DNA of 64,000 nt from Thysanoteuthis rhombus (taxonomy: Eukaryota > Mollusca > Cephalopoda > Oegopsida > Thysanoteuthidae). The stretch is taken from the NCBI GenBank assembly GCA_963457665.1, contig OY735207.1, forward strand, positions 32,929,816 through 32,993,815. Reading direction: 5' to 3'. Below are positions 11,623-24,299 of this stretch, piece by piece. The notes beneath the pieces are model-generated. The model was given only the letters and a program-made list of their open reading frames with translations. It was not told the origin of the DNA and made no database searches. Numbering within the stretch: the first letter of the stretch is position 1; every line of letters begins with the position of its first letter. A program made the position numbers and the translations under genes.

Positions 11623-12010
11623 CTGGTGTCAGAAAGTTCTTGGACTCTATTTGCTGTGATGGTACTATTCACTGGGAATGCAATCTGCATCAAATATTGC
11701 ATGAAGCCCTGCAGATCTGTTATCGAAACCTTCAAAATGTTTTGCCAGGTTTTGGGGAACATTGTTTGGGTTGATCACAGGTTTTTCAGAGGCACATGCC
11801 TTTTCAAGGCCGATAAAGTGTTAGTTCACAAATTCCCTGAATGTCTTTTTTGTCCGTATGCTTATCATCGCATGGCTCAAGGACTGCAAAATCTATGGCC
11901 ACCAAAGTTTCTGGGGTTACTAATGGAATTATAGAACATGTTTTGGTATTTTCATTTTTTGAAAAATTCCATGTTTTTTTTGTTGGCCTAGTCAAGGAAC
12001 TACACATACC
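11619..12010. mobile_element. Possible mariner-like fragment beside a TA tract
   Basis: The phrase gtgtcagaaagttcttggact at 11625-11645 resembles the general form of some Tc1/mariner termini (..CAGAAAGTTCCCGGACT). The following 350 bp is of higher complexity than the surroundings and open on both strands (for example + 11841-12060), but no transposase motif could be recognised. The call rests only on the terminus. Confidence 0.25.
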
Positions 12011-12099
12011 TGCACACACTCACATACATATATCCCCACACATATATCCACATATACTGATTTCTTTAATCTTAATTGATATTTTAAATCTTGGCTTGT

Positions 12100-13074
<975 letters not shown>

Positions 13075-13720
13075 TCATCATCTTCATCATCAGTCTTTTA
13101 ACGTCCATCGTTGGACATAGACCTTCCCAAGGATTCGCCACAATTCTCTATGATGGGCGTCGTAGAGCCAGTATTTCCTGAATCTGTCCAGTTCATCTCT
13201 CCATCTTGTGTTCTGTTGACCTCGGTTTTTTATGTGATCTCTGGGGATCCATGTTGTGAGACATGATGTCCAACGGTTGTCTTTCATTCTTGCAACATGG
13301 CCTGCTCATTGCCATTTGAGTTTTTTAATAGTTTCGATGATGTCACGGACACCCGTTGTCTTCCTTATATACTGTGCTATCTTGTGGTCTCTCCATGTAA
13401 GATCTCTCATGTGCACGTTGCATACTTCTCAGTTTGTAGGTCTGTCTCTTGGTTAGATTCCATGTTTCAGATCCATAAGTGACTATTGGGAGAATGCATT
13501 GGTTGTATACTCTTCTTTTTAGGATTATTGGGATCATCTGGTTTTTGAAAGTTGAGCTTGCTCTGCCGAAAGCTTGCCATCCCAAAGTGATTCTTCATTT
13601 GATTTCCTCCTCTTTTGAGGGTTTCATGGAGATTCGTTGTCATAGGTAGATGTAGTGGTCTACCTTGCCGAGTTTTGCATCTTCTATCTTGACAGTTATG
13701 TTCTTATTCTCAACATGATT
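13075..13720 (-). mobile_element. RTE-clade LINE, 5'-truncated 3' end (copy 1)
   Basis: On the - strand this reads as the C-terminal end of an RTE-type reverse transcriptase: KIEDAKLGKVDHYIYL, SKEEEIK, ITLGWQAFGRASSTFKN, RRVYNQCILPIVTYGSETWN, LTKRQTYKLRSMQRAHER, and after frameshifts RWTSCLTTWIPRDH, TRWRDELDRFRKYWLYDAH and YVQRWTLKD. The 3' end is a short GAT/GAA trinucleotide tail (on + strand catcatcttcatcatcag near 13078), as is typical of RTE elements. It is truncated on its 5' side near 13720. Frameshifts and an in-frame TGA make it non-functional. Three further fragments of the same family lie at 20.94, 37.75 and 58.09 kb, all on this strand. Confidence 0.9.
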
Positions 13721-14180
13721 GAATATTTTATTTAAAGCTTGGCACAAATTTTCATTCTAATAAAAAAGTCAGGCATCCAGTCATGGAAATGTGTCTTAAA
13801 ACTGTGACCGGAGTAATTTTGTTTTAGCAAGAGGAGAAAAGTTTCATTCAAATTTGCAGTTTGCAAAAAGACTGTTACCTGCAGGAATCATTTCTTTGTA
13901 TTTGTCTCTAACTCATTGTACAGAAAATTTTGCTCTCTGTAGACATTTTTTAATTGATTGCGATATATATCCTCAGTTTAGTATTCAGTTATCCCCCTGA
14001 GAAGGGAGAGTGCTGATGGACTGAATAAACAATGGCCATATTGTTAGATGGGGTGAAAGAACACACACGTGCTGGCCAATGTAATAAAAAGAATGAAGTG
14101 TTTGTACCTAATCTTCTGTTGTTTCAAATTCTGTTGAATCTGTCATTCATTAACTGGTGGCAGATTTGTATTTGAAAAAT
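13721..14180. other. No recognisable feature
   Basis: Noncoding AT-rich DNA between the RTE copy and a possible gag-like fragment. Confidence 0.5.
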
Positions 14181-14190
14181 ACAAAACAAT

Positions 14191-14440
14191 ATGACAGATG
14201 CATTAGATTACCAAGCCCCCCCCCTGCAGAATCGTCGTAGGTTGTGTGAAGAATTGGCTATATATTTGATGGCATCAAAAATAGAAATATCCAAGATGGC
14301 TCCCACTGTATATTTCAGCTTGATTGGTAAAGCCAAAGAGGCAATTTCACAAATGAACCCTGCAGACTCAAATTCAGAAGATGGTTTATCCAACTTATAG
14401 AAGAAATTTGACAAAATCTTTTTGCAAGTTTGGTTGAAAA
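14191..14440 (+). pseudogene. Possible retroelement gag-like fragment
   Basis: A 69-codon frame from 14191 reads MTDALDYQAPPLQNRRRLCE, then PTVYFSLIGKAKEAISQMNP and SNSEDGLSNL, with K-FDKIFLQ just after its stop. This resembles the start of proteins in which a short Y.PP.F...Y lead is followed by L.GKAKEA, then DG...L...LD..F. I associate that pattern with gag-like proteins of invertebrate retroelements, from memory and at low certainty. Downstream (14547-14822) is a Lys/Arg-rich frame that repeats the phrase cagaaagaaaagttgaaact (14536 and 14770). No protease or RT was found nearby. Confidence 0.35.
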
Positions 14441-15479
14441 CACCAATAAAAAAAAAAGTTCTGAAAGAGTGACTGTGATGAATAATCCTGAAGCTGTTGT
14501 TGAGGATGCCGATAAAATGCTGAAGAAATAACTTCAGAAAGAAAAGTTGAAACTACAAAGATGCAGAAAACAAAGTCAAAAACGAAAGAAAATGAAATCG
14601 CGTGACAAAAACAAACAACAGGTCACAAAAAATAGGAGCAAAAATTCAGAAACTAGAATTGAAGAGAAAGTAATGAAGGAATATGAAAAAACAATTACCA
14701 GAGAGAGATCAGAGCATTTTATGCACAAAATCCAACATTGTAAAAATAAATATTCTGAAATTTTTCTTCAGAAAGAAAAGTTGAAACTGAAGATTCTAAT
14801 ATTCATTAAATGGATTAAATAAGTTGCAGCAGAAGACAAACTCTTTGAATGTTTGGTCAACGATGAGGAGATTGTACTTAGAATTCGTCTCGCAAAGTTA
14901 TTATTGAGAAAATCAGTGAAGAATGTGATGCAGACCATCTTCTGTATGAAAAACCTTAGAATTTCTGAAAAAGTTATTGCAGATAACAAAAGCAATAGGC
15001 AATATGAATCTCCCAAAACCCAAACATCCACTCCAAGTAGTGACATTATTATGAAATTGGATGATTCTGAGGAACTTACATATTTGACTCTTGGATGGCA
15101 CACTGGAATAATCATATCTCTTCTAATCTATATAATTTTATTCTTTTTACAGATTCCTGAGAATATTCTTTAAACATCATTCAATACTATTGAAATTAAC
15201 ACATAGAAAGGACAAATTCAAATAGAAAAGGCTACAAAAAATGATTCATAAATTGTTTCATTCCCTCTTCTGTACTAGTTAACATAATATAGCACTATTA
15301 CATTTCCATGTTATCTAGTGACATCTTCAGTTTCTTTGCAGTACATAAAAAATGCAAAATAATTCATGTTCATGTCTTCTTTAAATAGATTAGGCTGAAT
15401 TGAAGGCACTCACACTCTTACTCAATGTGTAGCAGGCAGATAAACATCTGTTGTTTTATATTTATTTTGTTCTATACAC
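14441..15479. other. Lys-rich and low-identity frames; no gene recognised
   Basis: Frames at 14547-14822 and 14853-15173 on + are Lys/Glu/Ile-rich, as expected of A-rich DNA. They might be remains of the gag-like element upstream, but no motif supports it. The rest is noncoding. Confidence 0.35.
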
Positions 15480-16170
15480 ACTCAAGCACAAACAGGTGTA
15501 CATGGTATTTAAACCCTTAAACATCTACAGTGGCTTTACAGACCTTCTGACACTTCTACTTGACTTGTTCCCTGAAACTTGGGGATGCTTCTGGAAGAGA
15601 GGTCCAGAATGGCATCCTGTTGTCATCCCCTTTAGCTCATTCCAAGTCTGATAGAGAAGGTTTGTCAGGGTCTAGTACCAGAACTTGTCCCCATACATAA
15701 CGTGGCTGGTTCCATGCACATTTTATATGCTCAACTAGGACTGCCTTTGTAGGCGGCAATGATTTCATGATGGTTTTTCCCTTTCTTGTAAAGAGGTCTT
15801 TTTTTACAAATATTGATGCTAGATGCAGTACTTGTTAAGTCATGTGAGGATTATAAATCTTTCCATCTGGGTATGTGTCACATCAGAAATGCTTGTACAT
15901 GTTGATATTTCTTTGAATGCTGCTGCTTCCTCTATGGTGAGTTTCCATACATATCATGCTGATTTTTTTCCCCTTTCCATAGAATGATGATACTGTGTCA
16001 CAGCCTTTGAATGCATGAAACCTCATGGTGACTTTGCTTTAAGAGTGTGTAATGTTCCAACAATGTCATGAACAGGAATGTAGCAAAAGGTCTTGCCTGC
16101 GCCAAAAGCAAATCCATGCTTTATTGATCCAAGGACGATTAAAATTTGTGACTTTTTAAAGAAAATTTTT
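15480..16170 (-). pseudogene. Decayed uncharacterised protein of a multicopy invertebrate family
   Basis: On the - strand, downstream from about 16170, successive frames read HGFAFGAGKTFCYIPVHDIV, then FHAFKGCDTVSSFYGKGKKS (with a stop where Trp is expected), WKLTIEEAAAF, MERFIILT, then KSLPPTKAVLVEHIKCAWNQ, PDKPSLSDLE, DDNRMPFWTSLPEASPSFRE and KVCKATVDV. The order FG.GK.FR.IP.H.I, then L.ALTGCDT.S.F.GKGKK.AW, then LPPT..AL..H..R..YQA, then W.TLPEAS is characteristic of a protein I recall as recurring, often in high copy number and next to transposons, in cnidarian, mollusc and arthropod genomes. Its function is not known to me. Several stops and frameshifts show it is dead. Weaker traces extend towards 16560. 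Confidence 0.65.
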
Positions 16171-16999
16171 TATCCTTTGTCAACCAATAGAATCATTAAA
16201 AGTCTTCAAGATTGTGTTGGGTTTAAGTTTGGAATGATCTGATTAGGTATGTTTAAAAAAGAGCAAAGAAATGAATTTTCTCCTTACTGATCAAAGCCCA
16301 TGTTAACTCTAGAAAGAAAATGTGAGGTGATTCTGTATATCTGAGGAAAACTGTACCAATAATTTCATGGACCTTTGGATCAACAATTTTAGAAAATTTC
16401 CAAGATACATGAATGGATTGATGAATTTTCTTCTGACACTTGGTAACCCACCTACACCAAAACTCCAGCTCATCTGAATTGTCGCAAAAGTTATTCTTGA
16501 GACAGCTCTATTTTAGACTGAATCAGAGTGAGGGTCAAGTAATAAAAATTTGGCATCTGTGGTGTTGTCTTCTTTCCCATGTCTCATCCTAAAAGAAAAT
16601 GAATATTATCAGAAGTAGTGGATTCTTTTCTCCACATCCTGAATGTATTCAGAGTTTGAAATGTAAAAAAAAAAAATATTCAACCAGCCAACTTGAGAAG
16701 GGTTTAGAGGTACCTAAAAAGCTGGGAAGTCAACTGTTCAACAATTGAAATTGGACATTTCTGAATAATAAAGGAAAATCACCTGAAAATATGAAATCGA
16801 AACTTTAGGACAGAATATATCAATAATTTCTGCATCAGGATTTCTATAAAAACAGGATAATAACCTTGTTGCCAAAGACTACTAAGTTGTCATTCATTCT
16901 AAAGAATACTCAACTAAACATTTTTGATGCTGCCTTGAAGAAATCTAGCTAGCCTGGACAGGGGGTGGTTTCTATGATGCTGTAATAAACATATAACAA
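16171..16999. other. Possible upstream continuation of the remnant; otherwise nothing
   Basis: The - strand around 16320-16560 shows protein-like words but in shifting frames, plausibly the 5' part of the 15.5-16.2 kb remnant. There is no start codon context or motif to fix it. Confidence 0.3.
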
Positions 17000-17385
17000 T
17001 GATGTAGGTGAAGTAATTGTGCATGGATCCACTGTAAAATGTAAGCACTCCTTCCGTCGCTAATTGGCCACTCTGACCTAATTCCATTGAAATTCAATGA
17101 TGACTTTGTGAGATATTGTGTGAATAAATATGACTTTAGATGAAATTATGTGGTGTTGACATATAAGTATGATATAGGGATGATATTTGTGCATAGATTG
17201 GCCACAAAATTTGATCACTCCTTCTGCACACCATTGTTCACGCTCTCACGACGAAATATCATAGAATTTCATTGTGAACTTTTGGAGATATTGTGTGGAC
17301 AAACATTCAATTTTGGTGGTATTGTAGAGGACGTGCTAAAATCACACAAAGGATAAATTCCTCAGGAACTTTTGAAGATATGGTG
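17000..17385. repeat. Diverged tandem pair, period about 170 bp
   Basis: About 17003-17130 and 17170-17310 share gatgtaggtgaagt/gatatagggatgat, ttgtgcat, aaaat-tg-tcactccttc, and gagatattgtgtg followed by aataaat/gacaaac. The reverse complement of the second unit matches the dispersed repeat at 8430-8470. A partial third unit (gaacttttgaagatatggtg) follows at 17360. Confidence 0.6.
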
Positions 17386-19980
17386 GGCACTGTCTTGAGA
17401 GCTGAAACTCTCAAATACTAGGAATTTCTTGCTCATTTCCTGTAGGATCTGTCACTCCTCAAGGACCATGGAGGTCAAAGTTGAGGTTGCTAGCCAGTAT
17501 TCTGAAGATGACGGATCTGAAATGGCCAGATTATGAAAGCCTGTAGAGAAAGACCAAGAAACAGCCTTGGGACTAAGCCTATGGTCCATCATATTTTATG
17601 GAGTTGCAGTTCTGGAAGACGGTCGAAAAGGATCAGGATCTGAATTGAAACAGACAAGAAAATGCAGCTCTCACAACATTGAAGAAATCAAGTGAAAGAA
17701 GAAAATTAATGAAAGAAACTTTGAATCTCAAAGCTGGAAAGGTTCATATGAAAAAAAGGTAAGCCAAAGATCTCTTCTGGTTAGATTTTCATAAAGATCA
17801 ACATTGAAAGAAATCTTCACTAATCTTTTGAATGATATAACGGTTGAAACAAAAATCACTCTCAAATGTATTTTTGGCTATTCCAAGTAAAGCCTGACAA
17901 AAATAGCAAAAGGAAGAGATGCAAGGTCCTGGACTGAACCCCCAAATGAATCAGAAAAATTGATATGCTGTATTTATTCAAAGGGGCTTGTCAAGATAAT
18001 GCAGATCTATGATGAGAACGCCTGGAGTTGCACTAAAACTGAATTGAAATATGGAGAATGGAGCTATGCAGTATCGCTGAGGGTCTATGTGGTCGAGACA
18101 ACCAAAGTTATTTATCCCACAGTGGAAATTCGTGATGCTAAAAAGAATGCTTGTTCACTTCATGTAAGTTTGAGTTCTACCTAAATAGGTGGACTTGAAT
18201 ATTATCATTGATGTGACAAAGAAGTCATCAAACAAATCAACTTAGGGACCTTTTAACCAAATATGACTAGATGAATGGAAGTTTTAGGTTATTTGCATCT
18301 AATTGATATTTGTGAAGCCTGACATGTAATTCCTTCAGGATTAAGTGACTGCTAATTTGGTGTCAAACCTTGGAGTGAAAGTTTTCATGAAATTATTTCT
18401 GTGAGTGGCTTTTTGTAGATATAGACAAAGTTGCCTGGTATTGCTTGATTTGAAAGCATAATTGTGTAATGTAAAAATTATTACAACATTTTTTTATATC
18501 ACCTATACACCATTCCAGCTGAAAATATATGTATCTCCATACACAATTCTTTGTCTGTTTTATAATTTGCTGGTATGTATCTGTGCTTTTTCATCTATAA
18601 AGATGTCTTTACCTGGGGATGTGTATAAGCTTTTTTTGCTTGTCGTAAGTAAATTATTCTAGTATTTCCTCTGTGTGTTGCTCAACTATTTATATCAAAG
18701 CCTCTCACATCCTTGAACAGGTCAAGCAGTTCCCTGTATTCACACACGCATGCATACAGACCAAAGCACTTGGAAACAAATGTATGCAAATTATTTTCAC
18801 ATGCTGTATATGCTGGTATATAAGACAGGCATTTGATTTTAAAAAGAACCAAGCAAATATTTCACTGCATCCAATAGGCTTGAACTTATGACTAGAGTGT
18901 CATCTACCAAAGCTCGATATGGACTGTATGGGGCATGGGTGAGTTGTAGAGAGTGGTAGTCCCCAAGATATTGTGTGAATCATTTGTCTTATAGTCCAGC
19001 AAAAACAGTATGTAAATATGATATATAAATTAACATGCTAGTTGATTAGTATTTTATGCTTTCATCATCAATAGGAACACTAACAGAATAATGAGGTAAT
19101 CATAGATACTATACCAAGAATTTAATACTAATGAAGAAATGCTCTACACAGAAATTCCTGTTATGTGAAAGTAAACAGCACATACTCGCAGACCTACATG
19201 TGCACATACATACACACACATTTATAAGCAAGTATAATCCTTTATGAATACTTATATTTCATGGCTGTTCTGTTTGTACATTGCATATTATGCCTATATG
19301 TTACAGTGTGTGTATTCAGTTTTATATTGTTAGGCATGTACGGAATACTAACAGGTGTTTTTTCATGTTTATAATATATACGTACATGTGTGTGCATGTA
19401 TGTATATATATATATTTATTTAATCATACATTGTTAAATGAAAAACTCTCTTTGATTTTATATATATACAACACAGACTCTAGTATGGAAAGATAATCTG
19501 TACGTGCATACATTTCGTATTAATAGACATAAAAGTTCCTGGTAGTAATCGTCATATAAGATATAACGGTATACAATTTCGCAAATGCCATGAAAATTCA
19601 TTGTGCAAAACCAGCCCTATATAAAACCCACATTGCTGTAACTTATTTCTCATGAAAAAATCACAGTACATGAAGAAATACTCATAGATAAATGCAATTA
19701 TTTCTATGTATTAGAAATAATGCATTTAGATATTCAATAATCTTAATTTAATGTCCCAAAGAGACCTAATAATGAAGCTATGTCTAAGGATTGAACTTGT
19801 TTGAAACAGCATTTGAGACTAATTTTCAAACTATTGCCCTGCAGCAAGTGCCTATGATGTACATAAGTGTAAAGATACAGTCTTACATTCTGGTTACTTT
19901 TTCAGAATGTCTATGATATATAAACTGCTTCACTGCTTGTATGAATCATCTTTCAATCACCCTCTCAGGTCAGACTGTTT
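17386..19980. other. No gene recognised
   Basis: Mixed noncoding DNA. A + frame at 17960-18184 (74 codons) has balanced composition and words such as ELKYGEWSYAVSLR, but no family is recognised and splice signals around it are weak. The - strand around 18860-18910 contains a B-box-like GTTCAAGCC and may be a worn tRNA-derived SINE. TA/TG runs lie near 19400. Confidence 0.4.
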
Positions 19981-20285
19981 TTCGTATACACGCACAACGT
20001 TCAAATATAGTTGAATGGAGGAGGCATGTGTCGCTGGCGATGTCAAACAGGTCTTATCATGTTGTGTATTTGTGAAATAATATTTTTAATCTAGTCCTTC
20101 AAATCAAATCTGCTTGTAACCAAGTCTCGTTAGGCATTAACCGCGGCCACACATTAATTAATGGCTAATGTAATTCTAATCAATTCACCTGGGCCTTTTT
20201 ATGTGTCACACCTTAATCCTTAGAAACAAATGCCTTATTTGTATTTGGTTGGAAATATTTCAGTGGCCCTCCTTCACATGTATCA
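19980..20285. other. Single-copy, higher-complexity block with clustered TAAT motifs
   Basis: Unlike its surroundings this block is free of poly-A/T and microsatellite DNA. At 20150-20190 it carries closely spaced homeodomain-type cores (ttaattaatggctaatg, then attctaatcaatt). It is listed as a possible conserved noncoding element on composition alone. Confidence 0.25.
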
Positions 20286-20499
20286 TCAGTATCAGTATCA
20301 TCTTCAACACCAATGATTATCGGTACGTCTCTATTTGCCTACCATGAGGGCAAACATAAGACAAGGTTTTTCTTATTTTGGGCCTTCAGTTCAGGGTGCC
20401 AGACCAATGTTTTTTACTGCCATTCTGGAACTGTCTTAGAAAACAATTTCAAACGTCCTGAAGGAAATGCAAACTGTCCCAAAATTAAAGAGTTACTTT

Positions 20500-20530
20500 A
20501 TTTCATCATCATCATCATCATCATCATTTA
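20500..20530. repeat. (ATC)n trinucleotide tract
   Basis: Eight or more ATC units. Such tracts form the 3' tails of RTE elements in this window, but no RTE 3' sequence adjoins this one. Confidence 0.8.
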
Positions 20531-20939
20531 TTGTTGTTAGTTGTTGGGAGCATAAAAAATACGCCATGGAGATGTTTGAGAATTAATTATATCAGTGGTG
20601 GTGCTCGGCCCAACTGTGCCTACCCATCAATTTAAAAAAAATTTTTAGATAAATTTTTGAAGATTTTTCAGATATATTGTGTCCCCAGAGCCCAGGATAC
20701 ATTTCAAACCTATGCAGTGTGTATATATGTAACTGTCTACTTTACCCATTGATATTCCTCCACATTGTTTCAATTTTTAATTTGCTAAAGCAACAGTTTT
20801 TCGAGAAATTCTTTCATCTTGGAATTGTCCCGATGAAGATCTTTCATCCCAACTCATTTTCTACCATCCTCAAGGACACTGTTAATTTGGAGCCCTGTCC
20901 CAGTTGTGGGTATGGCCAGAATTTGTCCAATCCTCTTCA

Positions 20940-21130
20940 CTTTTTCCATCATTCATCATCATCAGTCTTTCATCATCCTTCTCTGGACATAAATCTTCCC
21001 CAGAATTCGCCACACCTCTCTAACGTTGGCTTGGCTGAGCCTATATTTTCTGAATTTGTCTAGTTCATCTTTCCATCTTGTATTCTGCCAGCCTCAGTTG
21101 TGCATGTGATCTCTGGGGATCCATGTGGTG
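20940..21130 (-). mobile_element. RTE-clade LINE 3' end (copy 2, short)
   Basis: Starts on + with cattcatcatcatcagtctt and continues through words shared with the other copies (ggacataaatcttcccc, aattcgccacacctctctaa, tttctgaatttgtctagttc, gatctctggggatccatgtg). It corresponds to roughly the last 60 codons plus 3' tail of the element and is truncated at about 21130. Confidence 0.85.
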
Positions 21131-22820
21131 AAGTTAAAAATGTTTAGAAAAATGGATTAAAAGTCTGACAAACTTTTGCTCGCAGTATATACAAAATGAA
21201 TGTCTTGGCATTGTGAACAAAGATTTTTGGATAGAGTTTCCCACAGTTTTAGGACCTTAGATGGTGGGGCCTGTGTACAGAATAACTCTTCAGCCTGCAC
21301 AATGAAGCTTTAAAGTGAAGTGCGATTTGATGTATTTGAGGATGTGTGAAGGCTTGTGCAGGTCTGTGCAGAAGTGTGTGTGCAAATCTGCCCAAGGTGT
21401 CCAACACCCAAACCAAGATCCAAACAAACTGCCAGTTTGTACACTTAATACTTACAAACCATTTTTGGTTTGTGCCACCCCACTAAACCCACTTAGTTGT
21501 ATTATGTGAGAAAACATATCAAAGAACATGTTTCATGTGTTGTCAAATGCAAAGTAGTTTCTTCCCCAGGCAATGCTAGGATTCCCTGCTTGTATATATC
21601 AATTACTATAAAGACGAATGTTTGTTTCTAAATTTGTTCACCTTTGTCACTGAAGTTGAAAAAAGATATATGTATTCAGTTGTATATATTCGTCTGTCCA
21701 CTTGACCTTTTTGAAAATACTGAATTAATTTCAATGAAATTTTGTAGTTAGGTGGGAAGTGGTGTGACAAAATTTTGCGGCGGATCCAGGAATCCCCCGC
21801 CCCCTCCGTTACATCTATGTATATGCTCATGAATATTGAAACATTATCAGTGAATTTCGGTGACTTTTATGGAATGCAGGACAGTAGGCTATGGGAGAAT
21901 TGATTAAATTGTGGAGTGGATCCTTGCACAATTATCTCCCCAATGTTGTCGTTGTGTCTAAACCACATTATATTATCCTAACTTCATGATATTTCCGAGT
22001 ATCCTCAATTAATTATTTTTAATATATCTTGAAGTACTTTTTTTCTTCAATTTTAGACTTCATATATTTTTTTAGAAAAGACTTTTTTTTTTTTACTACG
22101 TGGACTCTATTTACAATGTAATTATTTTCTTTTTTTCAAAATAAAAACCTCCTTTTTTAATTTAGCACATGAGTAGTAACAGTTGTGAAGTGGAGTGAAA
22201 GATCAATGCTGAGACACATACATACCTGGAGAAATTAGTAAGGGGCATTGTTTATAATTAAGCAGTTCATTGTACTAATTCATTTTTGTACCATTTTAAA
22301 ATAACTTGACAGGTTAACAAGGTCGATAATTGGCTATATAATAGATTCATATGTAAATAATCCTGGCATTTTTGATGGGCATATGCTAGCAAGGCTGCCA
22401 GCAGTGGGTTTTTTCAATACCTGTCTGTTTTTTTCCTTCTTTTTTCACATTTCTGGATTTTTCCTTTTTTCCTTCTTTTTATTTCTCCTTCTTTCCTTCC
22501 TGCCTCACCCTTCTTTCCCCTCTGAGGAATGCACTCTCTTTCTAACATGCAGTGCTCACTGCATAGCAACTTTCTTGAGCCCTGATGACAACAAAACAAC
22601 ATTGTTGAGACATTGAATGAGACTCGAGTATCGTAAATTAGTCTCTTAACCAGTGTTTTATAAATTATGAAAATGAAGTTCTTTTCTAAGTTCCTTGCGT
22701 TACTGCTACTGCACATAGAACATCATCCTCAGTATTTTTTTTATTACAACAGCTTTTATTGCTTTAATACTAATCTCTTCATGATTGCCCTCTCTAATAT
22801 CATTATTGCAGTCATCTTCT
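21131..22820. other. No gene; diverged repeat words and poly-T/CT-rich DNA
   Basis: About 21690-21930 shares words with repeats near 1.44 kb (aatttcaatgaaattttgta) and 8.5 kb (gagaattgattaaattgt). About 22110 contains gactctatttacaatgtaa, a word also found near 38610 and 46900. A CT-rich stretch lies at 22430-22520. No coding feature recognised. Confidence 0.4.
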
Positions 22821-22823
22821 TGA

Positions 22824-22895
22824 AATGAGTATCTCATTGTGGTGCAATGGTTAGCAAGCTGGTCCTTAGTACCCCATGTTTGTGGCCTTGTGCCA
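22824..22895 (+). repeat. tRNA-derived SINE head, fragment
   Basis: The phrase tgtggtgcaatggttagcaa followed by gctggtccttagtacc resembles a tRNA 5' half (A-box type GTGGYNNAGTGGTTAGCA) as used in SINE promoters. No clear B box follows at the expected distance (gtggccttgtgcc is a poor match), so it is a worn copy. Confidence 0.4.
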
Positions 22896-23940
22896 GAACT
22901 AAGCCAAGACTCACTTAGAAATGCAATAATTTTCATACTTACCTGGTCATTTCTTGAGACCTGAAACTCTTCACCTCCCTGACTACCTGTATCCTAATTT
23001 ATTCATCCAACTCAGACACTCACCTACTTTTCTGCCCAAGTATTCTTAACGTGTTTATTTCAATGTCCCTCACCTACATCAACTGAGAATGTGATTACCT
23101 GTACCCATGGTTTTGCTTGCCAAGTTTATATTTATATTTACTACATACTCTGTTAAACAACAAAACATCTCAGTTTAGATAACTTTTTTGTTTAAAAAAA
23201 AAAAGAAAAAAGAAGTAAACTAATCCTAAGTTCCATGTGTTACAATCAGAAACAACATCATTGGACACATTCTTATTGGAAAATGGGGTCCCAGATGAAA
23301 TTCCTGAAATGAATGTCGGTCAGCTTTTAAACACTAGTCTCTGCCGTATTGCTTGACACAGAAAAATAATTTTTGGACAGGATCTTCATCGGCGATGAAA
23401 TGTGGATTTATTAGGAAAATTAAGAAATTTGTTGTTATATATAGGACGACCTTCAACATCTCAACATAACTGGAATCTCCTGGCAAAAAAATTGTGTTCA
23501 ATACACTAGCAGAAATACTTGCCCATAAGCTGGGAATTTCCAGCTAGTTCCTGCAGAAGACCTAGATAGAACGTTTTGGCTCTAATTAGAGGCTCAAACT
23601 CATTTTATACCCCTGGCTACATTCGGTCACATATGGATAAAACTGAATCTTTTAATTTTCTTCAGATGGGTAGATAAATAGAAATCATATAATTTTATTA
23701 TCTGAGAGAGTTTGACCACAGCCCCTGCCTAATATTTTAAAAAGTTTTTTAGATAGTTTTTTGAAAGGTATTTGTAAAAGTTTTTTTTTTATTTATAAGA
23801 CTAAAATGTGAAAAACATTTCCGGACTCTTATTAGTAACCACAAAAAATTAGTTATTCATAATTCAAGCTGTCCTTGAGTTATGTAACATACAGACAAAA
23901 AAGTAATAGTGAATTTTGGGGTGTGCTGCATGCACACACA
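22896..23940. other. No recognisable feature
   Basis: AT-rich noncoding DNA with poly-A and poly-T runs. Nothing identifiable. Confidence 0.5.
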
Positions 23941-23941
23941 C

Positions 23942-23961
23942 ATATATATATATATATATAT
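23942..23961. repeat. (TA)n microsatellite flanking a foldback element
   Basis: Short TA run that directly abuts the palindromic element starting at 23963. Confidence 0.9.
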
Positions 23962-23962
23962 G

Positions 23963-24098
23963 ATGAAGAAATGGTTTGCTACACAATCACGTTTATGTTT
24001 CTGCCCTGTTTAGGCTTTTTCAAATGAGTCATTCATCTGGAAATGCTCAAACAGGGTAGAAACATAAACCTGTTTGTGTAGTAAACCCTTACTTCATT
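23963..24098. mobile_element. Palindromic foldback/MITE-like element (about 60-bp arms)
   Basis: Left arm from 23963 reads gatgaagaaatggtttgct, acacaatcacgtttatgttt, ctgccctgtttaggcttttt. The reverse complement of the right arm (about 24036-24098) reads aatgaagtaagggtttact, acacaaacaggtttatgttt, ctaccctgtttgagcatttc. The arms are about 80 percent alike by eye, with a central loop near 24025-24035. There is no coding capacity. A related half (tttatgtgtctgccctt, then gagtcattcaaaat) occurs near 44765-44805. Confidence 0.8.
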
Positions 24099-24205
24099 AG
24101 GTTTCAAGCTGCACTCTAGATCAACTCAATATTGAATGTATACAGAACTTGATGAAATGAACTTATACATGTTAGATATTGTATTATATCATATTCCTGA
24201 TTTGT

Positions 24206-24213
<8 letters not shown>

Positions 24214-24260
<47 letters not shown>

Positions 24261-24290
24261 GCATACATACACACACAATGTAATGATAAA
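24214..24290. repeat. (TG)n(TA)n microsatellite
   Basis: TG run followed by about 36 bp of TA and then CA/TACA units. Confidence 0.95.
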
Positions 24291-24299
24291 AGAATTATT

